From: Candidatus Nanopelagicales bacterium
GTDB taxonomy: Bacteria > Actinomycetota > Actinomycetes > S36-B12 > GCA-2699445
Length of the DNA: 5,146 nucleotides
NCBI GenBank assembly: GCA_029939085.1
Contig: JAOZTQ010000114.1
Span: forward strand, 1 to 5,146
Direction of reading: 5' to 3'
In this document: piece by piece, positions 1 to 5,146 of the stretch
Layout: each line of letters begins with the position of its first letter
How positions within the stretch are numbered: position 1 is the first letter of the stretch
The notes under the pieces: generated by a model
Told to the model about the DNA's origin: nothing
Database searches by the model: none
Seen by the model: only the letters and a program-made list of their open reading frames with translations
Position numbers and translations under genes: made by a program

Positions 1-801
1 ACGGTGCTTCTCTGGGTCAATGAGCGATTCAACCTAGCTTTAGATCGACAAGCAATCATCGACTCAGTTGGTCTTACGACGGAGGAACTCACAGACCTGG
101 CGACAGAGGTTGGCGGGCAGGCACTAGGAATTCTGGGATCTGTTCTAGGCGGTGTCTTTAGCGTATTTACCTTTGGCCTCTTCGCTTTCTATTTGTCCGC
201 AGATGCCCCCCGCTTTAGGCGTTGGTTGGCGACCCTGTTCCCACCACGCGCGCAGAGTGTGGTCGTGAACGTGTGGGATATTACTGCTGAAAAAACTGGT
301 GGTTATATCAGTGCTCGAGTGATCTTGGCTTTCTTGAATGCCTCGACTACAGCGATCGTCTTCGTCATCATTGGCATGCCGAACTGGTTGGCTTTGTCTA
401 TTTGGACAGGGATTGTTGCCCAGTTCGTCCCAACCATCGGAACCTACATCGCGATCACATTGCCGGTTCTTGTTGGTCTGTTGAGCGACAATCCAACCGT
501 TGGAATTCTTGCGCTCATTTGGGGTGTCGCGTACCAGCAGGTAGAAAATCTCACCTTTGAACCGCGGATCAGTGCCAAAGCTGTGGATGTTCATCCAGCC
601 GTTGCGTTTGGTTCCGTGCTGATGGGGGCCGCATTGTTCGGCGTTGCGGGAGCTTTCTTGGCTGTACCTGTTTCTGCCATGTTGCTTGCGCTTCTGGACA
701 TCTACACCAACAGGTATGAGCTCGAAGGCGAGCAAAACTCCGATGGCGAGCGAGCGCCGCCCAACGCGTCAGACGCAGAATCAGTCGACGCCGTCACCTG
801 A
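1..801 (+). CDS. AI-2E family transporter-like membrane protein, 3' part (N-terminus outside window)
   Basis: This is the C-terminal part (266 visible residues) of an AI-2E/YdiK/PerM-type integral membrane protein. The frame is open from base 1, so the gene starts upstream; the GTG at 4 is not taken as the start because the family is usually about 350 residues or more. Hydrophobic segments lie at about residues 43-65, 105-126, 129-160, 166-180 and 200-235. The best family signatures are FVPTIGTYIA (142-151), the Glu-containing ENLTFEPRIS (182-191) before a VHP, and the glycine-rich GAALFGVAGAFLAVPVSA (209-226). A hydrophilic, probably cytoplasmic tail of about 30 residues follows. Family members export autoinducer-2 (TqsA), act as Na+/H+ antiporters, or have no known substrate, so the cargo here cannot be assigned. 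The stop is one base from the next ATG, which suggests translational coupling to the methyltransferase. Confidence 0.9.
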   Translation, partial: TVLLWVNERFNLALDRQAIIDSVGLTTEELTDLATEVGGQALGILGSVLGGVFSVFTFGLFAFYLSADAPRFRRWLATLFPPRAQSVVVNVWDITAEKTGGYISARVILAFLNASTTAIVFVIIGMPNWLALSIWTGIVAQFVPTIGTYIAITLPVLVGLLSDNPTVGILALIWGVAYQQVENLTFEPRISAKAVDVHPAVAFGSVLMGAALFGVAGAFLAVPVSAMLLALLDIYTNRYELEGEQNSDGERAPPNASDAESVDAVT

Positions 802-802
802 T

Positions 803-1423
803 ATGGCCAATGAACCGGATCTACCGAATCCAGGTGTCGGTGTTGGGCCTCACCCAGAACCCTGGCCAGCCGATCCTCGACTAGATCCGGAACTGCTGCG
901 CTCGGGTGACCGGCGTAACGTCTCCGACCGTTATCGGTACTGGACCGTGCCGGCAATCGTTGCGGACCTAGATGAACGGAGATTCCCCTACCACGTCGCG
1001 ATCGAAAATCTGCAACATGATTTCAATATCGGCTCAATTGTGAGGACTGCGAATGCTTTCTTGGCGGCCGAGATCCACATCGTGGGCCGGCGCCGATGGA
1101 ATCGCCGCGGCGCTATGGTGACGGATCGGTACCAACATGTTCGTCACCATGCCAACGTCACTGATTTCGGTCAGTGGGCAGATTCAATTGGACTCCCAGT
1201 GATCGGCCTGGACAACGTTTCAGACGCGGAACCTCTTGAGGGCGCTGTTCTCCCGGAATCCTGCGTATTGCTATTCGGCCAAGAAGGGTCGGGCCTGTCT
1301 GCGGAGTCGTTGCGTCGTTGTGATCGAGTTCTTGCTATCGCCTCATTCGGTTCGACGCGCAGCATTAATGTTGGAGCCGCGGCTGCGATCGCGATGCACT
1401 CTTGGATCTGTCAACACGCCTGA
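803..1423 (+). CDS. SpoU/TrmH-family RNA 2'-O-ribose methyltransferase
   Basis: This is a predicted SAM-dependent SPOUT (trefoil-knot) methyltransferase of 206 residues that acts on tRNA or rRNA ribose 2'-OH. All three SpoU motifs are present: motif 1 NIGSIVRTANAF (75-86, with the usual catalytic Arg at 81), motif 2 LLFGQEGSGLS (156-166), and motif 3 around SINVGAAAAIAMHSW (187-201), which forms part of the SAM-binding knot. The segment HIVGRRRWNRRGAMVTDRYQ (92-111) is basic and plausibly contacts RNA. From memory the overall pattern is closest to mycobacterial Rv0881-type proteins, whose target I cannot state. ATG 803 was chosen because it begins one base after the preceding stop (TGATATG), fitting reinitiation, although no strong Shine-Dalgarno is visible. 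ATG 743 in the same frame has a GAAGGCGAG stretch upstream and is a real alternative; it would add 20 polar residues and overlap the upstream gene. Residues 1-35 are Pro/Gly-rich and probably disordered. The family call is firm; the exact start and target are not. Confidence 0.92.
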   Translation: MANEPDLPNPGVGVGPHPEPWPADPRLDPELLRSGDRRNVSDRYRYWTVPAIVADLDERRFPYHVAIENLQHDFNIGSIVRTANAFLAAEIHIVGRRRWNRRGAMVTDRYQHVRHHANVTDFGQWADSIGLPVIGLDNVSDAEPLEGAVLPESCVLLFGQEGSGLSAESLRRCDRVLAIASFGSTRSINVGAAAAIAMHSWICQHA

Positions 1424-1453
1424 CCGCTCACGGTAACCGAAAAGCCAATGTGA

Positions 1454-1467
1454 TTCTGTCGACATAA
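1454..1467. promoter_or_regulatory. Small dyad upstream of the flavoenzyme gene (possible operator)
   Basis: The 72-base gap at 1424-1495 contains the 8-base perfect palindrome TGTCGACA (1457-1464). It extends to a 14-base dyad with arms TTCTGTC and GACATAA, matching at 6 of 7 positions. It ends 28 bases before the ATG at 1496, a reasonable place for an operator. No clear -35/-10 pair was found around it, and a palindrome this short can arise by chance, so the call is tentative. Confidence 0.15.
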
Positions 1468-1495
1468 ATGGTGCTGGACATGGCAAGGTTAGGGA

Positions 1496-2854
1496 ATGCG
1501 CGTACTTGTCATCGGTGGTGATGCCACTGGTATGTCCTCAGCGAGTCAGCTAAAGCGACGCCTGGGTGATTCGGTAGATATCACGGTGCTTAATGACCAA
1601 CGCTGGACATCATATTCAGCCTGCGGCATCCCCTACTGGGTTGCTGGCGAGGTGGCCGGTGGTCCAGATTCACTCGTGGCAAGAAGTCCGGAAAAGCATC
1701 GAGCCAATGGTTTGGACGTGCGAATCGGTATTAGCGCGACCCGAATTGATCCTGACAACCAACAGGTGTCTGCAGTCGAGGTAACGGATGCGAGTGCGGT
1801 GTCGACGTTTGACTACGATCATCTGATTATTGCCACGGGGGCCCGTCCGCTAGCGCCGCCGATACCGGGGATCGACATTCCGGGAGTCTTGCGAACTCAT
1901 ACGCTCGACGACGGTTTGGTAGCCATTGACGCACTTGAGGAAACGCCAAGAAATGCCGTTGTTGTTGGTGCGGGCTTCATCGGAGTCGAGATGGCTGAGG
2001 CCTGTGTGCAGCGGGAGTTGCAGACCACAGTTTTGGACCTGGCTCCAGAACCGATGGTGGTCATGGACCCGGATATGGGTTCATTGATCAGTAAAGCTAT
2101 GGCCGATCATGGGGTGACCTTTCGAGGGCAAGAACCGGCGGCGGAATTTGTCGCCGGTCCGGACGGTCGAGTAGCCAGTGTGCGCACTGCCAGTGGGGAC
2201 TATCCGGCTGACATCGTTTTCCTAGGTCTGGGCGTACGTCCGCGAACGGAATTAGCCGCTGCCGCGGGTCTACCTACTGGGTCATCAGGTGGAATCCAGA
2301 TCGATGATCACTGTCGGGTTCAGGGGTACGAAAACATCTGGGCCGGTGGTGACTGTGTTGAGACCCGACATCGGGTTTCAGGTGAACCTGTGTACGTTCC
2401 CTTAGGTACCCACGCGAATAAACACGGGCGGGTTATCGGCCTCAATCTGTCAGGTGAGGATGCAGTCTTCCCTGGAATCGTCGGCACTGCCATCACAAAA
2501 TTTATGAGTACCGAAATCGCTCGGGTAGGCCTCACCGAGCAGCAAGCAACTCAGCTTGGTCGGGATGTCACGACTGCCAGCATCGTGACCAGCACCAAGG
2601 CTGGTTATTTTTCCGACGCTGAACCTATGCGCGTTAAGGTCGTTGCCGATTGCGAGGACGGACGCGTCCTGGGCTGCCAGATCGTCGGTGGCGTCAGCGC
2701 GGGTAAACGGATCGATTCGGCCGCGACAGCGGTCTGGAATTCCATGACCGCGAGTGAGGTCGTTGACTTAGACCTGTCATACGCACCGCCATTCTCAGGG
2801 GTCTGGGAACCCTTCCAGATTGCGGCACGGCAGGTACTTGCCAAACTTCGGTAG
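1496..2854 (+). CDS. CoA-disulfide reductase/NADH oxidase-type FAD oxidoreductase (single redox Cys)
   Basis: This is a 452-residue flavoprotein of the pyridine nucleotide-disulfide oxidoreductase family, peroxide/CoA-disulfide reductase branch. The likely reaction is NAD(P)H-dependent reduction of CoA disulfide, a per- or polysulfide, or O2, in the cytoplasm. Visible features are the FAD dinucleotide fold MRVLVIGGDATG (1-12), the redox Cys in SYSACGIPYW (Cys43, the same number as the active-site Cys of S. aureus CoA-disulfide reductase), ATG at 113-115, the NAD(P)-binding fold VVVGAGFIGVEMAEA (155-169), the second FAD motif IWAGGDC (281-287), and a C-terminal dimerisation domain with Tyr371 and YAPPFSGVWEP (429-439). 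There is no CXXXXC pair and no fused rhodanese domain. Asp181 at the end of the second NAD-domain strand favours NADH over NADPH. The start is supported by AAGG at 1485-1488, seven bases before the ATG. The gene lies 72 bases after the methyltransferase. The exact substrate is unresolved; NADH oxidase is the main alternative. Confidence 0.93.
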   Translation: MRVLVIGGDATGMSSASQLKRRLGDSVDITVLNDQRWTSYSACGIPYWVAGEVAGGPDSLVARSPEKHRANGLDVRIGISATRIDPDNQQVSAVEVTDASAVSTFDYDHLIIATGARPLAPPIPGIDIPGVLRTHTLDDGLVAIDALEETPRNAVVVGAGFIGVEMAEACVQRELQTTVLDLAPEPMVVMDPDMGSLISKAMADHGVTFRGQEPAAEFVAGPDGRVASVRTASGDYPADIVFLGLGVRPRTELAAAAGLPTGSSGGIQIDDHCRVQGYENIWAGGDCVETRHRVSGEPVYVPLGTHANKHGRVIGLNLSGEDAVFPGIVGTAITKFMSTEIARVGLTEQQATQLGRDVTTASIVTSTKAGYFSDAEPMRVKVVADCEDGRVLGCQIVGGVSAGKRIDSAATAVWNSMTASEVVDLDLSYAPPFSGVWEPFQIAARQVLAKLR

Positions 2855-2861
2855 CGCTAGC

Positions 2862-2883
2862 ATCCCCTGGCTCACGAGGGGAT
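2862..2883. terminator. Perfect 7-bp hairpin without T-tract after the flavoenzyme gene
   Basis: ATCCCCT (2862-2868) and AGGGGAT (2877-2883) are exact reverse complements around an 8-base loop, starting 8 bases after the flavoenzyme stop codon. The stem includes four consecutive G-C pairs. No T-run follows on either strand, so it is not a canonical intrinsic terminator. In Actinobacteria, stems without U-tracts have been proposed as terminators or 3'-end stabilisers, and it could also separate expression of the two flanking genes. The structure is seen directly; the function is inferred. Confidence 0.35.
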
Positions 2884-2900
2884 ACTCAGGCATTAGCACT

Positions 2901-2922
2901 GTCTCGTATGAAGCACGGAGAC
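2901..2922 (+). promoter_or_regulatory. Hairpin covering the Shine-Dalgarno of the DinB-fold gene
   Basis: GTCTCGT (2901-2907) can pair with AC plus GAGAC (2915-2916 and 2918-2922), giving seven base pairs with one bulged G (2917) and a 7-base loop. The 3' arm contains the GGAG (2917-2920) that serves as Shine-Dalgarno for the ATG at 2927, six bases away. If formed in the mRNA it would hinder ribosome loading. The pairing is visible; regulation is inferred, and a stem this size may be too weak to matter. Confidence 0.3.
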
Positions 2923-2926
2923 CAGA

Positions 2927-3430
2927 ATGACCTATACCGGTACTGATACGACGGCTAACGAGAAGCGAATGCTCGAAGGCTGGTTAGATTTCCACCGCTC
3001 TACTTTGGAACGGAAATGTCAGGGACTACAGCCTGACCAAATGAAGGAAGCCAGTGTGCCTCCGTCAAACCTGACGCTATTGGGATTGGTCCGCCATCTT
3101 GCGGACGTTGAGCGGCACTGGTTTCAGCGGATCTTTCAAGGTGAGCGGATAAAGCCGTTGTATTGGACCCGAGAGGATTCGGACGCCGACTTTAACGACC
3201 TTGCGAATGCTGACTCGAACGCTGACTTTGCGGCCTGGTACGCCGAAGTGGAGAAGTCACGTGAGATTGTGTCCGGAACCGAGGATCTCGATACTCTCGC
3301 GACAAGTCCCAAGGTTGACGCACCGACAAGTTTGCGATGGATTTTGGTCCACCTGATTGAGGAATATGCGCGTCACAACGGACATGCGGATCTGCTCCGC
3401 GAGGTCATTGACGGCGAAACCGGTGTCTAG
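2927..3430 (+). CDS. DinB-fold (DUF664-like) protein, putative metal-dependent thiol transferase family
   Basis: This 167-residue protein belongs to the DinB/YfiT/MDMPI four-helix-bundle superfamily, the full usual length for a single-domain member. Diagnostic segments are LLGLVRHLADVERHWFQ (51-67), where His57 is the expected first metal ligand, and the final helix HLIEEYARHNGHADLLRE (142-159). Within the latter, Glu146 and His150 are four residues apart, and His142 and His153 lie nearby as alternative ligands. Superfamily members include mycothiol- and bacillithiol-dependent S-transferases and mycothiol-dependent maleylpyruvate isomerase, but many actinobacterial DUF664 proteins are uncharacterised, so no reaction is assigned. 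An acidic linker at about 83-101 holds a near-duplicate DSDADF/DSNADF. The start is supported by GGAG six bases upstream of the ATG. The protein is predicted cytoplasmic, with no signal peptide. The downstream SDR gene begins 47 bases later, so co-transcription is plausible. Confidence 0.88.
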   Translation: MTYTGTDTTANEKRMLEGWLDFHRSTLERKCQGLQPDQMKEASVPPSNLTLLGLVRHLADVERHWFQRIFQGERIKPLYWTREDSDADFNDLANADSNADFAAWYAEVEKSREIVSGTEDLDTLATSPKVDAPTSLRWILVHLIEEYARHNGHADLLREVIDGETGV

Positions 3431-3477
3431 CCGACCGCGCAGGTGTTCCGTTTGCCGGCGATGTTGGGATCCGGGCC

Positions 3478-4341
3478 GTGACGGAAATTAGCGAAGTACT
3501 CGATCTTGATCTATCCGGTAAGAGAGCACTGGTCACCGGAAGTACGCGGGGTCTTGGTCTTGTGACGGCCCAGACATTGGCACATGCGGGAGCGAGCGTT
3601 GGAGTTCTAGGTCGAGATGACGAGGGGGTGGAAGCCGCAGTCACGGTAGTCGAAGAAAACCGAGTTTCGACGGCGCAGAAGGTAGTCGGATTCACAGGCG
3701 ATCTATCGAGTACTTCCGGGGTTAATCGAGTGATTGAATCGGTGGGAGCCACTGAGTGGGACATCCTTATTCATTCTGCGGGTATTGCATTACCGCGACA
3801 TTTGTCAGAGATCAGCAATGATGATTGGAACTCCACCATTGCCGTAAACGTTACGGCGCCCTTTCTCTTGAGTCAGGCCCTCTCGGTCGGAATGGTGGAA
3901 CGCGGTTGGGGCAGGATCGTGAGTGTCTCGTCGCACAGTGGTTTACGGACTGGTGCTGGGTCGCTGTCTTACTCAGTCTCGAAGGCTGCGCTGCAGATGT
4001 TGGGAAAAGCGCTCGCGGTTGAGTTGGGTCCTCATGGGATTCGGTCGAACGTCATTTGTCCCACGATTTTCCTTTCGGATATGGGTCGAGAGCTGTGGGG
4101 AGACCTCGACGTATTAAATGAAAAAATCGAACAGATACCAGCCAAACGGTTAGGCACTATGACTGAGCTAGCCGGACTAATTCTCTTCCTGGTGAGCCCA
4201 GCAGGTGATTACCTCAATGGGGCAGTGATTAATGCCGACGGCGGTCTGTATGCCGGGCGACCTGCACCGTCAGGCGTGGATCTAGCAGATCTGGATCAGG
4301 CGGAAATCTCTCCGAATCAGCGACGCTCCGGCACGAACTAG
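3478..4341 (+). CDS. Classical short-chain dehydrogenase/reductase (SDR)
   Basis: This 287-residue Rossmann-fold NAD(P)(H)-dependent oxidoreductase acts on an unidentified carbonyl or alcohol substrate. Visible features are the cofactor motif TGSTRGLG (20-27), GDL with Asp75 contacting adenine, HSAG (99-102) in place of the common NNAG, Asn124 in the VNVTAPF segment, catalytic Ser152, and YSVSK with Tyr165 and Lys169. The full Asn-Ser-Tyr-Lys tetrad is therefore intact, with the usual 13-residue Ser-Tyr spacing. Arg24 in the Gly motif and Arg46 after the second strand favour NADP(H). The ADGG near 253-256 ends the usual core; a polar tail of about 30 residues follows, longer than in FabG-type proteins. 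The GTG at 3478 was chosen because it places the Gly motif at the usual distance, has GGGA at 3467-3470 seven bases upstream, and no earlier in-frame start follows the preceding gene. It lies 47 bases after the DinB-fold gene, likely the same transcript, and converges with the hydrolase. Confidence 0.93.
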   Translation: MTEISEVLDLDLSGKRALVTGSTRGLGLVTAQTLAHAGASVGVLGRDDEGVEAAVTVVEENRVSTAQKVVGFTGDLSSTSGVNRVIESVGATEWDILIHSAGIALPRHLSEISNDDWNSTIAVNVTAPFLLSQALSVGMVERGWGRIVSVSSHSGLRTGAGSLSYSVSKAALQMLGKALAVELGPHGIRSNVICPTIFLSDMGRELWGDLDVLNEKIEQIPAKRLGTMTELAGLILFLVSPAGDYLNGAVINADGGLYAGRPAPSGVDLADLDQAEISPNQRRSGTN

Positions 4342-4342
4342 A

Positions 4343-5146
4343 TCAACCTATCGGCATTAAACCAGCGACCTGATCTGCCATTGATCTCAATCGGTTTACA
4401 CCACCCGGCAAGATCCCCATAGATGCGAAACCGTGAACCTGATCGGTGTAGCAGCGCTCTAGTACGGGGACGCCACTATCTCGGAGTACTTGCGCATACG
4501 CCATACCTTCGTCTCGTAACGGATCGAAGCCTGCCGTCCAGATCGCGGTCGGCGGCAGGCCCCGGTGATCGGCAGCCAGGAGTGGTGAAACGTGAGGATG
4601 GCGCCACAGATCAGGACTTGGCGCGTAATGGCCTCGGTACCACTCCATATCCGCGCGAGTCAGGAAGTAGCCATCGGCGAAACTCGCAATCGATGGCAGT
4701 TTCATGCGCACATCAGTGACGGGATAGATCAGGCCTTGAGCCAAGGGGAGTGAGTCTCCGGAGTCCCGGACCACCATACTTACGACGGCCGCCAGATTAC
4801 CTCCTGCGCTGTCACCCATAATCGCGACCGCCTCAGGTATGTCAGTTTTTTCGGGGTGGTCTCGAACCCAACGAAATGCCGCGACGGCGTCATCAACCGC
4901 AGCCGGATAGGGATGCTCGGGCGCAAGACGGTAATCAATAGACACGATGTTGCAGCCACTTCCAACCGCGATTTGACGACATACAGCGTCGTGGCTATCT
5001 AGATCACCAACCACCCAGCCACCACCGTGGAGGTAGACGATAGTGGGTCGAGGCGAGTCGCCCCACCGATCATCTCGATACCGGCGACCGTCGAGGTTTC
5101 CCGTCGCGGTAGGGATCGAGATCTTAACCGATGAGGTGTGGCGTGG
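4343..5146 (-). CDS. HSL-family (family IV) alpha/beta-hydrolase, esterase/lipase-like, 5' end outside window
   Basis: 267 residues are visible, and the frame stays open to the right edge of the window, so the true start lies beyond it. The enzyme is a predicted serine carboxylesterase of the hormone-sensitive-lipase group. The oxyanion-hole motif HGGGW is at visible residues 40-44, the family segment DYRLAPEHPYPA at 71-82, the nucleophile elbow GDSAGG at 111-116 (Ser113), the acid in DPLRDEG (Asp209), and the catalytic His in QVHGF (His238). The triad is complete and in the usual order. A GTG at 5014 is the first in-frame start codon inside the window, but it begins just after HGGGW and would remove the oxyanion hole, so it is not the start. 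Homologues typically have about 300-320 residues, so only a few dozen are missing. No signal peptide can be judged. Its stop faces that of the SDR gene with one base between. The substrate is unknown; short-chain acyl esters are typical of the family. Confidence 0.93.
   Translation of the reverse strand, partial: PRHTSSVKISIPTATGNLDGRRYRDDRWGDSPRPTIVYLHGGGWVVGDLDSHDAVCRQIAVGSGCNIVSIDYRLAPEHPYPAAVDDAVAAFRWVRDHPEKTDIPEAVAIMGDSAGGNLAAVVSMVVRDSGDSLPLAQGLIYPVTDVRMKLPSIASFADGYFLTRADMEWYRGHYAPSPDLWRHPHVSPLLAADHRGLPPTAIWTAGFDPLRDEGMAYAQVLRDSGVPVLERCYTDQVHGFASMGILPGGVNRLRSMADQVAGLMPIG

Noticed and set aside
145..735. 196-residue open frame on the minus strand
   Set aside because: It lies wholly antisense to the AI-2E-family gene, has no recognisable domain, and its composition (many Gln, Asn, Arg, His) is what the reverse of a hydrophobic membrane gene gives.
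1429..1437. CGGTAACCG-type inverted repeat after the methyltransferase stop as a terminator
   Set aside because: Only 4-bp arms with a one-base centre and no T-tract; too small to form a hairpin.
1424..1495. A sigma-70-type promoter for the flavoenzyme gene, e.g. CATAAA near 1463
   Set aside because: No -35 element at suitable spacing and a poor match to TANNNT; I could not support a promoter.
3405..3764. 119-residue open frame on the minus strand
   Set aside because: It is antisense to the end of the DinB-fold gene and the start of the SDR gene; Ser/Thr/Arg/Pro-rich with no motif, a typical shadow frame.
4286..4293. CAGATCTG palindrome and clustered GATC sites near the SDR 3' end
   Set aside because: It is inside conserved-frame coding sequence (LADLDQ region) and explained by the codons; 8-base palindromes are expected by chance.
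4383..4394. ATTGA/TCAAT inverted repeat as a bidirectional terminator for the convergent pair
   Set aside because: Arms of 5 A/T-rich bases with a 2-base loop cannot form a stable stem, and it lies within the hydrolase coding region.
4423..4719. 98-residue open frame on the plus strand
   Set aside because: It is antisense to the hydrolase, where the opposite strand carries a complete catalytic triad; no domain is visible.
1..5146. A defence, mobile or secondary-metabolite system
   Set aside because: All six genes belong to common housekeeping or general metabolic families; no nuclease, toxin, integrase, transposase, repeat array or biosynthetic core gene is present.

Overview
The window reads as an ordinary stretch of an actinobacterial chromosome. 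G+C is a little over half by eye, coding density is high, and several genes look translationally coupled or co-transcribed. The RNA methyltransferase resembles the mycobacterial Rv0881-type SpoU proteins, and the DinB-fold protein and flavoenzyme are types common in mycothiol-producing Actinobacteria. I cannot name a genus. No tRNA, rRNA, CRISPR array, transposon, integrase or phage gene is visible.

Layout: (1) 1-801 (+) is the C-terminal part of an AI-2E-family membrane protein that begins upstream of the window. (2) 803-1423 (+) is a SpoU/TrmH-family RNA 2'-O-methyltransferase starting one base after the previous stop. (3) 1496-2854 (+) is a CoA-disulfide-reductase/NADH-oxidase-type flavoprotein with a single active-site Cys. 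(4) 2927-3430 (+) is a small DinB-fold (DUF664-like) putative metalloprotein. (5) 3478-4341 (+) is a classical SDR oxidoreductase with a GTG start. (6) 4343-5146 (-) is an HSL-family (family IV) alpha/beta-hydrolase whose start lies beyond the right edge. It converges on the SDR gene, with only one base between the two stop codons.

The five + strand genes may form one or two transcripts, since their gaps are 1, 72, 72 and 47 bases. The 72-base spacer before the DinB-fold gene holds two small hairpins, the second of which covers that gene's Shine-Dalgarno. The flavoenzyme and the DinB-fold protein could both belong to low-molecular-weight thiol metabolism (CoA, persulfide or mycothiol); this is inference from families and adjacency. 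The SDR and hydrolase are generic and no shared substrate can be read from sequence.

I found no convincing undescribed system. The points most worth checking are the spacer hairpins, the thiol/redox pairing, the one-base convergent junction, and the hydrolase start, which an automatic caller would probably place wrongly.
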